Source: CBDDKW01 sp965230425
GTDB lineage: Bacteria > Pseudomonadota > Gammaproteobacteria > UBA1113
NCBI GenBank assembly: GCA_965230425.1
Contig: CBDDKW010000019.1
Location: forward strand, 144,562 to 208,561
Reading direction: 5' to 3'
Length of the DNA stretch: 64,000 nt
Shown: positions 15,397 to 25,456 of the stretch, one piece after another
Position numbering within the stretch: position 1 is the stretch's first letter
Layout of the letters: the number at the start of each line of letters is the position of its first letter
Program-made: the position numbers and the translations under genes
Notes under the pieces: generated by a model
What the model was told of the DNA's origin: nothing
Databases searched by the model: none
Seen by the model: the letters and a program-made list of their open reading frames with translations, nothing else

Positions 15397-16140
15397 ATGG
15401 ATGGGGCTTTGTATGTGGCTTCTAGCGGAGCCGACCAAATCATGGCAGCACAGACGGTTAGCATCAATAATTTGGCTAATAGCCAAACGACGGGGTTTAA
15501 GTCTGACCTAGCTGAATTTTTCAGTCAGGGGGTCTATGGTGACGGTGTACAAAGTCGTGCTTATGCGATGGCAGAAGATCAATCTGCTGATTTTTCTGCC
15601 GGCAGCATGGCAAGCACAGGACGTGAGTTGGATGTTGCAATCAAAGGTGATGGCTGGATTGCAGTAGAAACAGCTTCAGGAGAAGAAGCTATGACACGTG
15701 CTGGTGACTTGGTTGTGTCAGCCGAAGGATTATTAGTCACAGGCAGAGGAGAGGCAGTGTTAGGAAATGGAGGGCCCATTGCCATTCCTCCTTATGAGTC
15801 TTTAGATATTGGTAGTGATGGAGTAATTTCAATCCGACCTGCAGGCCAAGGCCCTGATGCACTGGCGATATTAGATCGAATAAAATTAGTGAATCCACCT
15901 TTGACTGATATTAAAAAAGGTGCAGATGGTTTATTTCATATGAATGAACCTGATCAAGTGGCAGAAGCTGATGCAAATGTGCGCTTAGCTTCAGGTGTGC
16001 TTGAGGGCAGTAATGTAAGACCAATGAGTGAAATGGTTAAAATTATTGATTTATCACGCCAGTATGAATCCACAATGAAATTAATGAAGTTAGTTGAAAC
16101 GAATGATGAAAGTTCGGCACAGATTATGCAAGTATCTTAA
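15397..16140 (+). CDS. flgF: Flagellar basal-body rod protein FlgF
   Basis: A 247-residue rod protein. It starts MDGALYVASSGADQIMAAQTVSINNLANSQTTGFKSD and ends SNVRPMSEMVKIIDLSRQYESTMKLMKLVETNDE, the FlgF forms of the flagellar rod N- and C-terminal domains; the GDGWIAVET segment is also typical. ATG 15397 has AGGAG about 9 bp upstream. It lies 35 bp after flgE and 32 bp before flgG in the rod/hook operon. Confidence 0.95.
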   Translation: MDGALYVASSGADQIMAAQTVSINNLANSQTTGFKSDLAEFFSQGVYGDGVQSRAYAMAEDQSADFSAGSMASTGRELDVAIKGDGWIAVETASGEEAMTRAGDLVVSAEGLLVTGRGEAVLGNGGPIAIPPYESLDIGSDGVISIRPAGQGPDALAILDRIKLVNPPLTDIKKGADGLFHMNEPDQVAEADANVRLASGVLEGSNVRPMSEMVKIIDLSRQYESTMKLMKLVETNDESSAQIMQVS

Positions 16141-16172
16141 TAAGGTATGAATTGTTTAACGAGGGGTAGATT

Positions 16173-16964
16173 ATGAATCAGGCACTTTGGGTTGCAAAAA
16201 CGGGATTAGATGCACAGCAGTATTCAATGAATGCAGTGACGAATAACTTGGCCAATGTGAATACCGTTGGTTTCAAGAAAAGTCGCGCAGTATTTGAAGA
16301 CTTAATGTATCAAACTGTACGTCAACCTGGCGGTCAATCATCTGAAGATTCTACTTTACCTTCAGGTTTAATGACTGGTACCGGTGTACGTTCCGTTGCT
16401 ACGCAAAAAATATTTTCTGAAGGCGGCGTGATTCAAACAGATAATGAAAAAGACATGATGATCAGTGGTCGCGGTTTTTTTCAAATCTTAATGCCGGATG
16501 GTAATACAGGCTATACGCGTGATGGACAATTCCAATTAGATGCGGATGGTCAGATCGTCACATCAAATGGTTATCCTTTAGCATCTTCGATTACGGTACC
16601 TACCGATGCAAAGCCTGGCAGTTTAACTGTTGGCAGTGATGGGACAGTGACTGTCGTGAAATCAGGCAGCGTTGAACCTAGCCAAATCGGCAAAATGGAA
16701 TTGGCTGATTTTGTCAATCCAGCGGGTTTACAACCTATTGGTGATAATTTATTCATAGAAACAGCAGCAAGTGGTGCACCGCAGACAGGTAACCCGGGTA
16801 GTAATGGCCTAGGCACAATGATCCAAGGTGCTTTAGAGGGTTCAAATGTGAATGTAGTTGAAGAGTTGGTCAACTTGATTGAAACACAACGCGCTTATGA
16901 AATGAACTCAAAAGCAATTTCAGCTGTTGATAGCATGTTACAGTATTCAGACCAAGTATTATGA
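16173..16964 (+). CDS. flgG: Flagellar distal rod protein FlgG
   Basis: A 263-residue distal rod protein. It begins MNQALWVAKTGLDAQQYSMNAVTNNLANVNTVGFKKSRAVFEDLMYQ, contains SGRGFFQILMPDGNTGYTRDG, and ends ALEGSNVNVVEELVNLIETQRAYEMNSKAISAVDSMLQY, all standard FlgG signatures. GAGGGG lies about 10 bp upstream of the ATG. It is followed by a 299-bp gap with repeats before flgH, the only long break in the flagellar run. Confidence 0.95.
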   Translation: MNQALWVAKTGLDAQQYSMNAVTNNLANVNTVGFKKSRAVFEDLMYQTVRQPGGQSSEDSTLPSGLMTGTGVRSVATQKIFSEGGVIQTDNEKDMMISGRGFFQILMPDGNTGYTRDGQFQLDADGQIVTSNGYPLASSITVPTDAKPGSLTVGSDGTVTVVKSGSVEPSQIGKMELADFVNPAGLQPIGDNLFIETAASGAPQTGNPGSNGLGTMIQGALEGSNVNVVEELVNLIETQRAYEMNSKAISAVDSMLQYSDQVL

Positions 16965-17263
16965 TAATTTGTTAGGGGTAGTGTGAAGCAATGTGCAGTA
17001 TAGGCCCAGTATGGCAATATCAAGTATTGTCATGCTGGGTTGTCACATGGTCTGGCTACAGAACATGAGACGACAGGGCGCTGCTACGGAGAGTGGCAGT
17101 ATTTTGCTTTAAAAAACAATGTAGTTAATGGCGAAATGTCACTTAACTGCTACGCTTAAAAGACAGTCATGAATGCCATCACTCCGTAGCCAAGCTGCGG
17201 GATGACAGGGAAACGCTTTCGGGATGACAAGACATTTACCGGTAGAGAATGTAGTTGGTGAAA
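16965..17263. other. flgG-flgH intergenic region with hairpin and degenerate repeats
   Basis: Contains a 35-nt hairpin, 17005-17039, with 15-nt arms (CCCAGTATGGCAATA and TATTGTCATGCTGGG) that pair with two G-U wobbles. Its short T-run is poor, so termination is uncertain. Farther right are GGGATGAC-containing motifs (about 17199-17228) like dispersed repeats of intracellular bacteria. I see no convincing sigma-54 or sigma-28 promoter for flgH and no gene. Confidence 0.5.
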
Positions 17264-17992
17264 ATGAAACGATGGATCGTAAAATTTTTGAGCATCAGTG
17301 TATGTGCCAGTATAGTCTCTGGTTGCGCTGGTTATACTTGGATACCGCCAAAACCTAATGACCCTGCTTATGCACCCACATTGCCTAATGAGGCTAGCAC
17401 AGCACCTAATTTTTCTGGTTCGGTGTATCAACCTGATTTTGGTTTAGATTCTTTATACACTGATTTACGTGCCTATCGTGTGGGTGATTTATTGACTGTG
17501 CGGTTAAGTGAAGCGACCACGGCGTCTAAAGCTGCAAATACAGCGACAACAAAGACTACCTCGGTGGCCATTGCCAATCCTACTTTATTTGGCTCAACAC
17601 CGCAGTTTAATGTGCCTGGCATTATACCTTTAGCCAGTAACAAAGATAATACGCTCCAGTTTCAACTTGATTCAAATAACAACTTCAATGGTACCGGGAC
17701 TAGTGGGCAAAATAATAGCTTGCAGGGTAGTATTACAGTGACCGTAGCACGTGTGCTCGCTAATGGTAATTTACAAATTCGTGGCGAGAAGTGGATTAAT
17801 TTAAACCAAGGTTCTGAATATATTCGTTTATCAGGGATTGTTCGTCCATATGATATTGATCCCGATAATTCAGTACCGTCAACAAAAATTGCGAACCCAC
17901 AAATTACTTACAGTGGAACAGGTGCACTGGCAGATGCAAATCAAGAAGGTTGGTTAGCGCGATTCTTTAATGGGCCTTTGTACCCGTATTAA
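17264..17992 (+). CDS. flgH: Flagellar L-ring lipoprotein FlgH
   Basis: A lipoprotein that forms the outer-membrane L ring. The N-terminus MKRWIVKFLSISVCASIVSGCAGYTW is a lipoprotein signal with a VSGC lipobox. The mature part has the FlgH motifs SLYTDLRAYRVGDLLTVRLSEATTASK, QGSITVTVARVLANGNLQIRGEKW and LNQGSEYIRLSGIVRPYDI. An upstream TTG at 17255 and GTG at 17258 are in frame, but ATG 17264 puts the basic residues directly before the hydrophobic core. flgI starts 21 bp downstream. Confidence 0.93.
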   Translation: MKRWIVKFLSISVCASIVSGCAGYTWIPPKPNDPAYAPTLPNEASTAPNFSGSVYQPDFGLDSLYTDLRAYRVGDLLTVRLSEATTASKAANTATTKTTSVAIANPTLFGSTPQFNVPGIIPLASNKDNTLQFQLDSNNNFNGTGTSGQNNSLQGSITVTVARVLANGNLQIRGEKWINLNQGSEYIRLSGIVRPYDIDPDNSVPSTKIANPQITYSGTGALADANQEGWLARFFNGPLYPY

Positions 17993-18013
17993 TGTGATGA
18001 GTAGGATAATGTC

Positions 18014-19138
18014 ATGATACGTAGTAAAAAAATAGCAATAGCCAGTTTAACAACGGTCATGATCCTATTGAGTGCTATGATGCAGCCTGTACAAGCTGAG
18101 CGTATTAAAGATATTGCTAGTTTGCAGGGCGTGCGCGAAAATCAGTTGATTGGTTACGGTTTAGTGGTTGGTCTAGATGGAACAGGTGATTCAACTAATC
18201 AGGCTGTTTATACCGCACAAAGCTTTCGTAATATGCTGAATAAATTTGGTATTCGCGTACCAGATAATGTCAATGTGCAAACAGATAACGTCGCCGCGGT
18301 GATGTTAAGTGCACAGCTACCTGCCTTTGCAAAACCAGGACAAAAAATTGATGTTACAGTTTCTTCTGTCGGGAATGCCTCAAGCTTGCGTGGTGGTACC
18401 TTGTTAATGACTTCGTTAAAAGGTGCTGACGGTCGTGTCTATGCCGTAGCACAAGGTAATTTAATTGTATCTGGTTTAGGTGCCGAAGGTGCTGATGGTT
18501 CCAAAGTCACCGTGAATATTCCTAGTGCGGGGCGTATTCCCAATGGCGCCACTGTGGAGAGACCAGCACCAACGCCATTGGTGTACAGTGATAAAGTGGT
18601 TTACAATTTATATCGTTCAGATTTCACCACAGCATTACGGCTTGCTGATGTAGTGAATACAGTCATTAGGAGTGGTATTGCTCATCCCATTGATGCAATG
18701 TCAGTTGAGATCAGCTTACCAACTGATCCAGCGCAGCGAGTTGGTTATTTATCCCAAATAGAGAATTTAACTCTAGAACCCGGGGATGTAGCCGCAAGAA
18801 TCGTGGTGAATTCACGTACGGGTACCGTTGTTATTGGTCGCCATGTGCGGGTTAAACCTGCGGCAGTATCCCATGGTAGTTTAACGGTAACGATTTCTGA
18901 AACACCTTATGCTAGCCAGCCACAACCTTTTTCTTTGGGTACAACCGCGATCGTGCCCGATTCAAATGTACAGATTTCGGAAGAAGACAATCGTGCTTTC
19001 TTATTTAAACCAGGCCCATCATTGAATGAAATTGTCCAAGCAGTAAATGCCGTAGGTGCATCACCTAGTGATTTAGTAGCAATATTAGAATCACTAAAAA
19101 CAGCAGGTGCACTGCAAGCAGATTTAGAAGTGATATAG
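18014..19138 (+). CDS. flgI: Flagellar P-ring protein FlgI
   Basis: A 374-residue periplasmic P-ring protein with a cleavable signal (KKIAIASLTTVMILLSAMMQ then VQAERI). Conserved blocks include GVRENQLIGYGLVVGLDGTGDS, LSAQLPAFAKPGQKIDVTVSS and RIVVNSRTGTVVIGRHVRV, with the C-terminal LNEIVQAVNAVGASPSDLVAILESLKTAGAL. Located between flgH and flgJ with short gaps (21 and 8 bp). Confidence 0.96.
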   Translation: MIRSKKIAIASLTTVMILLSAMMQPVQAERIKDIASLQGVRENQLIGYGLVVGLDGTGDSTNQAVYTAQSFRNMLNKFGIRVPDNVNVQTDNVAAVMLSAQLPAFAKPGQKIDVTVSSVGNASSLRGGTLLMTSLKGADGRVYAVAQGNLIVSGLGAEGADGSKVTVNIPSAGRIPNGATVERPAPTPLVYSDKVVYNLYRSDFTTALRLADVVNTVIRSGIAHPIDAMSVEISLPTDPAQRVGYLSQIENLTLEPGDVAARIVVNSRTGTVVIGRHVRVKPAAVSHGSLTVTISETPYASQPQPFSLGTTAIVPDSNVQISEEDNRAFLFKPGPSLNEIVQAVNAVGASPSDLVAILESLKTAGALQADLEVI

Positions 19139-19146
19139 AGACGCTT

Positions 19147-20052
19147 ATGACCGATGAATTAACAGCAGCAAAAACTTATACTGATTTTCAAGGGTTGTCT
19201 ACACTCAAACGTGCTGCGCATAATGAAGATGAACGTGCGCTAAAAGAAGTGGCTAAACAATTTGAAGCAGTGTTTTTGCAAATGGTGTTGAAAAGTATGC
19301 GAGATGCTGGTAAAGCCTTTGAAAGTGGTATGCTTGATTCTGACCAGATGGATATGTATCAAGGTATGTTTGATCAGCAACTAAGTCTCAGCCTGGGTGA
19401 TAAAGGTGTTGGATTAGCTGACATGATTGTTAAGCAATTAGGTGGCCATGATGTGACAACACCACAGTCATCACACCATAGAGTTTTAGCTCATGATCAT
19501 GTACAAACACCGAGAAATTCGCAAAAGGTTGCAGCAGTTGATGATGCAAAGAAAATATCAGCCATTGAAAATACATTAAGCACCTTTGAATCTCCAGCTG
19601 ATTTTATCAAGCAAATTTGGTCTGATGTAAAAGTTGCTGCACGTCAGTTGAATATTGATCCGAAGGTTTTAGCATCACAGGCAGCATTAGAGACGGGCTG
19701 GGGTAAATTTATTAGTAAGCATGAAGATGGTAGTAGTAGTTTCAATCTATTTAATATTAAAGCAGATGACCAATGGCAGAAAGATAAAGTCAGTGTAACA
19801 ACCACTGAATATCAAAAGGGTGTACCTTTTAAGCAAAAAGATGATTTTCGTAGTTACAACTCTTTTGCTGAAAGCTTACATGACTATGTGAATTTACTGA
19901 AAAACAATACGCGTTATCAAACCGTATTGGAAAAGGTGGGCGATATGCCTAAATTTGTGCAGGCACTACAAGATGCAGGGTTTGCTACAGACCCGCTGTA
20001 TGCAAAGAAAATTATGAGCATTATGAATAGTGGTGTATTTGCTAAGTTATAG
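19147..20052 (+). CDS. flgJ: Flagellar rod cap / peptidoglycan hydrolase FlgJ
   Basis: A 301-residue two-domain FlgJ. The N-terminal rod-binding domain (residues 20-100) has VAKQFEAVFLQMVLKSMRDAGK and DQMDMYQGMFDQQLSLSLG. The C-terminal glucosaminidase domain (about 145-301) has ASQAALETGWGKF with the probable catalytic Glu, FNLFNIKADDQW and FRSYNSFAESLHDYVNLL. It locally opens peptidoglycan during rod assembly. The domain fusion is the normal gamma- and betaproteobacterial form. It lies 8 bp after flgI and 51 bp before flgK. Confidence 0.95.
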   Translation: MTDELTAAKTYTDFQGLSTLKRAAHNEDERALKEVAKQFEAVFLQMVLKSMRDAGKAFESGMLDSDQMDMYQGMFDQQLSLSLGDKGVGLADMIVKQLGGHDVTTPQSSHHRVLAHDHVQTPRNSQKVAAVDDAKKISAIENTLSTFESPADFIKQIWSDVKVAARQLNIDPKVLASQAALETGWGKFISKHEDGSSSFNLFNIKADDQWQKDKVSVTTTEYQKGVPFKQKDDFRSYNSFAESLHDYVNLLKNNTRYQTVLEKVGDMPKFVQALQDAGFATDPLYAKKIMSIMNSGVFAKL

Positions 20053-20103
20053 ATGTATTAATATGGTACTTCAATATTAATGCAAAATTGAAAGGACAGT
20101 GTT

Positions 20104-22056
20104 ATGGGTGGTGATTTATTCGGTGTAGGTATGAGCGGCTTAATGGCCTACCGTAATGCCTTAAACTCAACATTTAACAATATTGTCAACGCGGCAAATC
20201 CTGGATACAACCGCCAAACAGTCGATTTCAATTCACGGCCTATGCAAGGTGCTATTAGTGGTGGTGGTGTTGATGTTAAACAGATGAATCGTATGTATAA
20301 CGATTATCTCACCATTGATTTACGTAATACTATTACTGCCTATGAGGAAATGAATTCTTACTATGGCCAAGCATCGGGTTTGGATACATTTCTAGGAAAT
20401 GAAAGTTCGAGTGTGGCTAAAGGACTCGAAAGTTATTTTTCGTCATTACATAATCTTATCAGTGATCCTGCTTCTTTAACCGCACGTGAAGTTTACCTCA
20501 ATCAAAGTAGTGGTTTAGTTAGTCGGTTTCATGGTGTTAATGATGAGTTGAATCGTCAATATAGCGACCTCAACCAACAATTGCAGAGTACTGCAGAAGA
20601 AGTGACAAACATCGCAGCAAATATTGCCGAAGTAAATGGGCGTATTATGGGCGCTGAGCGTATTGATCCCATGTTGTTGGATAAACGCGATGATATGATG
20701 AAAGAATTGGCTGAATATATTTCAGTTTCGACAGTGGCAAGAGACGATGGCGCTATTGATATATTTATGGGAAATGGTGATGCTTTAGTGTTAGGCGGTA
20801 ATTCAGCGACTATTAGTACTACTCAAGATCCCTTAGATCCTTCACGTTTAGAAATCACCATGAAAACAGATTATAGTGATAATATTATTTCCGATAATAT
20901 CAGTGGTGGTAAATTAGGTGGCTTGCTTGCTTTTCGTGATGAAGTTCTTGACCCTGCGATCAATGAAGTGAATCGTTTGGCGCTATCAATTTCAGCTTCT
21001 GTCAATGACCAACATAAAAAAGGTATGGACCTGAATAATAATTTAGGTGGTAACTTTTTTACTGATGTGAATGCAGCAAGTGCAGTGAGTACTCGAGTGA
21101 TCTCCAGTAGTGAAAATACGGGGAGCGGTACATTTTCAGTAACGATTGATGATGTGGGTGCACTCGAAGCCAGTGATTACCGTTTAAAGTTTACCAGTGC
21201 TAATGATTATACCTTAGTCAGGAGCTCTGATAATGTGGCTGTCAGTAGTGGCACGATTGCCGGCTATCCTGAAACAATTGCCGTTGATGGCTTTACTATG
21301 CAAATTACTGCTGGCAGTTTTAGTGCAAATGATATTTTTACGGTGTCACCAACACGTAATGCCGCAAGAACGATGAATGTGGAAATTGATAATGCCTCAC
21401 AGATCGCTTTAGCATCTCCAGTGCAAGCTTCAACGAGTACGAATAATACAGGCAATGGTGTGATTAGCCTAGAAGAGATTACGGATATTAGTAATCCTAG
21501 CTTTGCCACGCCGGGTCAGCTAAGTCCACCAATTCGTGTAGAGTTTTTGTCAGATACCAGCTATCAACTGGTTAATGCAACTACATCGGCAGTGATTGAA
21601 GGGCCTATTAGTTATACGCCTGGGAGCAATAATAATCTATTTCCAACACCAGGTAGTTTTGATCCGGGTTACCGTGTGTCGATTACTGGTGCACCTGCAG
21701 CAGGGGATACTTATACACTGAATTATAATGCCGGTGCACGTGGTGATAGCTCAAATGGTTTGTTCTTAGCTGATTTACAAAATATTAAAATACTCGATGG
21801 TGGGACAACAACGTTCCAGGAAAACTATAATACTTTTTCAAGCTCGGTATCATCACGAACACACTTTGCTGATTTACAACGCCAATCCAAAGAAATTTTA
21901 ATGGAGACAGCGCAATCGCGTCGTGATGAAGTATCTGGGGTTAATCTTGAAGAAGAAGCAGCAAACTTAATGTATTATCAGCAGGCCTATCAAGCCAGTG
22001 CACAACTTATTGCCGTGGCTGATTCTTTATTTAATGTATTAATTGATCTCTTGTAG
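20104..22056 (+). CDS. flgK: Flagellar hook-filament junction protein FlgK (HAP1)
   Basis: A 650-residue hook-associated protein 1. N-terminus LFGVGMSGLMAYRNALNSTFNNIVNAANPGYNRQTV and C-terminus SGVNLEEEAANLMYYQQAYQASAQLIAVADSLFNVLIDLL are the conserved coiled-coil core. The middle contains the long variable surface region with Ser/Asp/Thr-rich repeats. It ends 10 bp before the likely flgL start, so the two are translationally linked. Confidence 0.95.
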   Translation: MGGDLFGVGMSGLMAYRNALNSTFNNIVNAANPGYNRQTVDFNSRPMQGAISGGGVDVKQMNRMYNDYLTIDLRNTITAYEEMNSYYGQASGLDTFLGNESSSVAKGLESYFSSLHNLISDPASLTAREVYLNQSSGLVSRFHGVNDELNRQYSDLNQQLQSTAEEVTNIAANIAEVNGRIMGAERIDPMLLDKRDDMMKELAEYISVSTVARDDGAIDIFMGNGDALVLGGNSATISTTQDPLDPSRLEITMKTDYSDNIISDNISGGKLGGLLAFRDEVLDPAINEVNRLALSISASVNDQHKKGMDLNNNLGGNFFTDVNAASAVSTRVISSSENTGSGTFSVTIDDVGALEASDYRLKFTSANDYTLVRSSDNVAVSSGTIAGYPETIAVDGFTMQITAGSFSANDIFTVSPTRNAARTMNVEIDNASQIALASPVQASTSTNNTGNGVISLEEITDISNPSFATPGQLSPPIRVEFLSDTSYQLVNATTSAVIEGPISYTPGSNNNLFPTPGSFDPGYRVSITGAPAAGDTYTLNYNAGARGDSSNGLFLADLQNIKILDGGTTTFQENYNTFSSSVSSRTHFADLQRQSKEILMETAQSRRDEVSGVNLEEEAANLMYYQQAYQASAQLIAVADSLFNVLIDLL

Positions 22057-22066
22057 TAGGAGTAGG

Positions 22067-23308
22067 ATGATGAGAGTTTCTACAATGAGCATGCATAGAC
22101 AGAGTGTCTCTTCAATGATGCAGGCACAAAACAAAGTCAGCCGTACGATGTTACAGCTCTCAACGCAGAAGCGCTTTTTGAATCCTGCAGATGATCCCAT
22201 TGCTAGCAGCCGAATAAATAGTTTAAATGCTAATATTCAGCAATTGGAAACTTATCAAAGTAATGCGGGTATAGCTGAAAACCAATTATCATTAGTTGAA
22301 AGTTCTCTCACAAGTACTTCCACTATTTTGGCACGTGTGAATGAATTACAAAAGCAAGGGATCAATGGGACTTATCAGCAAAAAGATAGGGAAGTTATGG
22401 CCCAAGAAATGGATCAGCTATTACAAGAACTACAAGGTATTGCTAATACAAAAGATGTGAATGGTGAGTATATTTTTGCAGGTTTTCAAAGTGGTACGAA
22501 ACCATTCACTGGACAGAACGGTATTTTTAATTATAACGGGGATAGTGGTAATCGTGCTATCCAAGTGAGTTCTAGTCTTAGTGTACAAACGTCATTTTCA
22601 GGTTATGACGTTTTTGCTAGCATGCCTAATGGTAATGGTGATTTTATCAGTAATGATGGCAGTGTAAATAATACAGGTACTGGCGTGATCTCAGTGGGGA
22701 ATGTGATTGATTACAATAATTACATTGCTGATGATTATACCATTAGTTTCGTTACGAATGGTTCGGGTGATTTAGCCTATCAAGTCATTGGTACTAACAG
22801 CGGACAAGTTGTGCCTGCATTACCTGCAACGATTCCTACAGATGCGCCGAAGTACATTGCCGGCGGATCCATAGTCTTTAATGGTATTGAAGTTTCTATT
22901 GATGGCGAGCCTGCCGTCGGTGATGACTTTGGTATTACGCCAAGCATATCCCAAGACTTATTTACCACAATTCAAGGTATTATTGATACTTTACGTATGT
23001 CAACAGATACCGAGGTTGAGAAAGCAGACTTTATGAATCAAATGAATCGCTATGCGTCATCTCTGAGTCAAGGATACGACCATGTGTTGCAAGTACTGAC
23101 TCAGGTTGGTGCTAATATGGCTACCGTAGATAATGAAACGGCGGTGAATGGTGATTTAATCACCCATAATCAAAAAACATTGTCTTTAATTGCTGATATC
23201 GATCCGCTAGAAGCGATCAGCGATTTAACTTTGAATATGACAGCCTTACAAACTTCACAATTGACATACTCAAGAATGCAGGATTTAACCTTATTTAATT
23301 ATTTGTAG
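22067..23308 (+). CDS. flgL: Flagellar hook-filament junction protein FlgL (HAP3)
   Basis: A hook-associated protein 3 of about 413 residues. The flagellin-like N-terminus MRVSTMSMHRQSVSSMMQAQNKVSRTMLQLSTQKRFLNPADDPIASSRI and C-terminus DPLEAISDLTLNMTALQTSQLTYSRMQDLTLFNYL match FlgL, with the diagnostic NGEYIFAGFQSGTKPF. Tandem ATG codons at 22067 and 22070 follow TAGGAG, so I start at 22067; an open frame begins at 22043 inside flgK. Its 3' end overlaps the convergent PAP2 gene by 14 bp. No flagellin gene is in the window. Confidence 0.93.
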   Translation: MMRVSTMSMHRQSVSSMMQAQNKVSRTMLQLSTQKRFLNPADDPIASSRINSLNANIQQLETYQSNAGIAENQLSLVESSLTSTSTILARVNELQKQGINGTYQQKDREVMAQEMDQLLQELQGIANTKDVNGEYIFAGFQSGTKPFTGQNGIFNYNGDSGNRAIQVSSSLSVQTSFSGYDVFASMPNGNGDFISNDGSVNNTGTGVISVGNVIDYNNYIADDYTISFVTNGSGDLAYQVIGTNSGQVVPALPATIPTDAPKYIAGGSIVFNGIEVSIDGEPAVGDDFGITPSISQDLFTTIQGIIDTLRMSTDTEVEKADFMNQMNRYASSLSQGYDHVLQVLTQVGANMATVDNETAVNGDLITHNQKTLSLIADIDPLEAISDLTLNMTALQTSQLTYSRMQDLTLFNYL

Positions 23309-23954
23309 CAGTCTGCATGGTATTATCTACGCCATGGGGATAGACTAATTGCATGATATAGTATGGAACCAGCAGTCCTATTAATATTCCCATCAACTCA
23401 TCGCTAATGAAATGCCTTAAAATAAGTATTTTGCTGATACCGATACACAGTACTAACAATACCCCTAAGCTAATAAATATCCATTGACGTCTTGGCCAGG
23501 CGAGACAAAGACTGGTACATAGACCTGTTAATCTAGAAATATGCCCAGAGGGAAAGGCCCCCATGTAAGGTTTATTGTCAAACCAGTTAAAGCCGTATAG
23601 TTGTGTAACAAAAAACATACGTGGATTATAACGAGCAAAAACAATGGTTAGTGCTGAGGCGAGTAATGTTGTTGCTGCTAATGCAATAAAGACAAAGCAG
23701 AGACGCTGATTAATAGTTTGCTTAAAATGATATTGATACAGGATGAGCAGCCATAGACATAATCCAATAAAATAATAACTAATACGCGTGCCTATGATAT
23801 TAAAAAAGCTAATAAACTCACGATGAAAAGGGATATGGGTCAGGTCGAAGTGATAAATAAAAATAGTTAGTTGTTTATCAATATATAGGATTGATACGCA
23901 GGTGGCAATTAAGAGTACGCTACAAATAATGATAAGGGTTCTCGCTTGTGTCAT
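23295..23954 (-). CDS. PAP2-superfamily membrane phosphatase
   Basis: A 219-residue integral membrane protein with about six hydrophobic segments. The PAP2 catalytic signature is present: a degenerate first motif (ARYNPRMF), FPSGHISR as motif 2 and SKILILRHFISDELMG as motif 3 (His/Asp). Such enzymes dephosphorylate undecaprenyl diphosphate, lipid A or phosphatidyl lipids; the substrate cannot be told from sequence. It converges on flgL with a 14-bp overlap and is probably co-transcribed from upstream with the DAHP synthase gene (18-bp gap). Confidence 0.82.
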   Translation of the reverse strand: MTQARTLIIICSVLLIATCVSILYIDKQLTIFIYHFDLTHIPFHREFISFFNIIGTRISYYFIGLCLWLLILYQYHFKQTINQRLCFVFIALAATTLLASALTIVFARYNPRMFFVTQLYGFNWFDNKPYMGAFPSGHISRLTGLCTSLCLAWPRRQWIFISLGVLLVLCIGISKILILRHFISDELMGILIGLLVPYYIMQLVYPHGVDNTMQTATNN

Positions 23955-23972
23955 TTACGTATTTCCTGGTAT

Positions 23973-25301
23973 TTAACACTCTTGACAAATCAACATAGCC
24001 ATTTCTAAGGCTTGTTCGTAGTTCAGGCGAGGGTCCACTAGGCTTTTATATGCTCTTTGTAAATCAGCATCCGTGATCCCTCGCGCGCCACCGGTACATT
24101 CGGTAACATCTTCACCGGTCATTTCGAAATGTACACCGCCAAGATGGGTACCTGCCTGTTGGTGTATGGCAAATGCTTGACGTAACTCTGATAAGATATC
24201 ATCGAAACGTCGTGTTTTGATGCCTTCTTTAGTTTTTTGGGTATTACCATGCATGGGATCGCTTGACCAAACAACCAAGATCCCTGTGGCTTTCACGGTT
24301 TCAATCAACGCTGGTAGCGCATCACTGATTTGTTCAGCACCCATGCGGTGAATTAGGACTAGACGGCCTGCTTCATTATTTGGGTTGAGTGTTTCAACTA
24401 ATTGAGTCAGCCAGCTTGCTGACATGGTAGGACCTATTTTCACGCCAATAGGGTTGGCGATACCACGCATGTATTCCACATGGCCATCCTCGAGCTTAGC
24501 TGTACGCATGCCAATCCAGGGCATATGAGTGGAATGATTGTAGTAGTGGCCGGAAGTAGTATCTAAACGAGTTAAGGCCTGTTCATAGGGTAAGAGTAAT
24601 GCTTCATGACTAGTGAAGAAATCAACGGCTTGTAAATTAGCCGCATGGGTGCCTGGGATAATATGTAAAAAGTCTAAGGCATCGGTAATGTTTTTTGCTA
24701 ATTTTTGGTAAGCATCGGCCTTAGGGGATAATTGTGCAAAAGCTAAGTTCCAGTATTCCGTATGGTGTAGATCAGCAAAACCGCCATCTACCAAAGCACG
24801 TAGATAGTTAAGGGTAAGGGCGGCGTAGTGATAACCTTTGAGCATATTTTTAGGATCGGGGGTACGCGCTTCTTCAGTGAAAGGCGGTTGATTCACTAAG
24901 TCGCCACGGTAACTAGGCAAGGTGATTCCATTTTGTGTTTCCATATCATCAGAGCGTGGTTTGGCATATTGGCCAGCAATGCGGCCAATACGGATCACTG
25001 GCTTGCGTAGGCCGTAAATGAGAACCAGACTCATTTGTAATAGGATTTTAAGTTTGGTCGTGATCAACTCAGCTCGGCAATCCTTAAAGCTTTCGGCGCA
25101 ATCACCGCCTTGGAGGATGAAGGCTTTACCTGCTGCCGCTAATGCCAGTTGCTCTTTCAGCGTCATGATCTCCATCTGAGTCACTAGTGGCGGTAGCTCA
25201 GATAGCTCGGCAATAACCTCAGTGACTGCTTGCTGTGAAGGATAGTGCGGCTGTTGACCAGAAGATTTAGTTTGCCAGCTTGCAGGGTGCCATGATTTCA
25301 T
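23973..25301 (-). CDS. Class II 3-deoxy-D-arabino-heptulosonate 7-phosphate synthase
   Basis: First enzyme of the shikimate pathway (PEP plus erythrose 4-phosphate to DAHP), class II (plant/Mycobacterium AroG) type. Conserved segments: MKSWHPASWQTKSSGQQPHYP, AFILQGGDCAESFKDC, IRIGRIAGQYAKPRS, YRGDLVNQP, WIGMRTAKLEDGHVEYMRGIANPIGVKIGP, WSSDPMHGNT and GGVHFEMTGEDVTEC. The frame is open to 25478, but homologs begin at the MKSWHPASWQ methionine, so I use 25301. ATG 25334, or a TTG near 25358 after AAGGAG, are alternatives. Divergent from hfq. Confidence 0.92.
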   Translation of the reverse strand: MKSWHPASWQTKSSGQQPHYPSQQAVTEVIAELSELPPLVTQMEIMTLKEQLALAAAGKAFILQGGDCAESFKDCRAELITTKLKILLQMSLVLIYGLRKPVIRIGRIAGQYAKPRSDDMETQNGITLPSYRGDLVNQPPFTEEARTPDPKNMLKGYHYAALTLNYLRALVDGGFADLHHTEYWNLAFAQLSPKADAYQKLAKNITDALDFLHIIPGTHAANLQAVDFFTSHEALLLPYEQALTRLDTTSGHYYNHSTHMPWIGMRTAKLEDGHVEYMRGIANPIGVKIGPTMSASWLTQLVETLNPNNEAGRLVLIHRMGAEQISDALPALIETVKATGILVVWSSDPMHGNTQKTKEGIKTRRFDDILSELRQAFAIHQQAGTHLGGVHFEMTGEDVTECTGGARGITDADLQRAYKSLVDPRLNYEQALEMAMLICQEC

Positions 25302-25456
25302 GTTAAATGTATCCGCTAGTGTTCGAGAGGACATATCATAGCATAGAGTTGCGGCCAAGACGTGCTCCTTACAAAAAAGATTAATCAAGATGAAGGATTT
25401 TTCTTTATGTAGGACCGACCGGCGTGTTAGAATTACCTGGTTTGGGCAAGGTATTT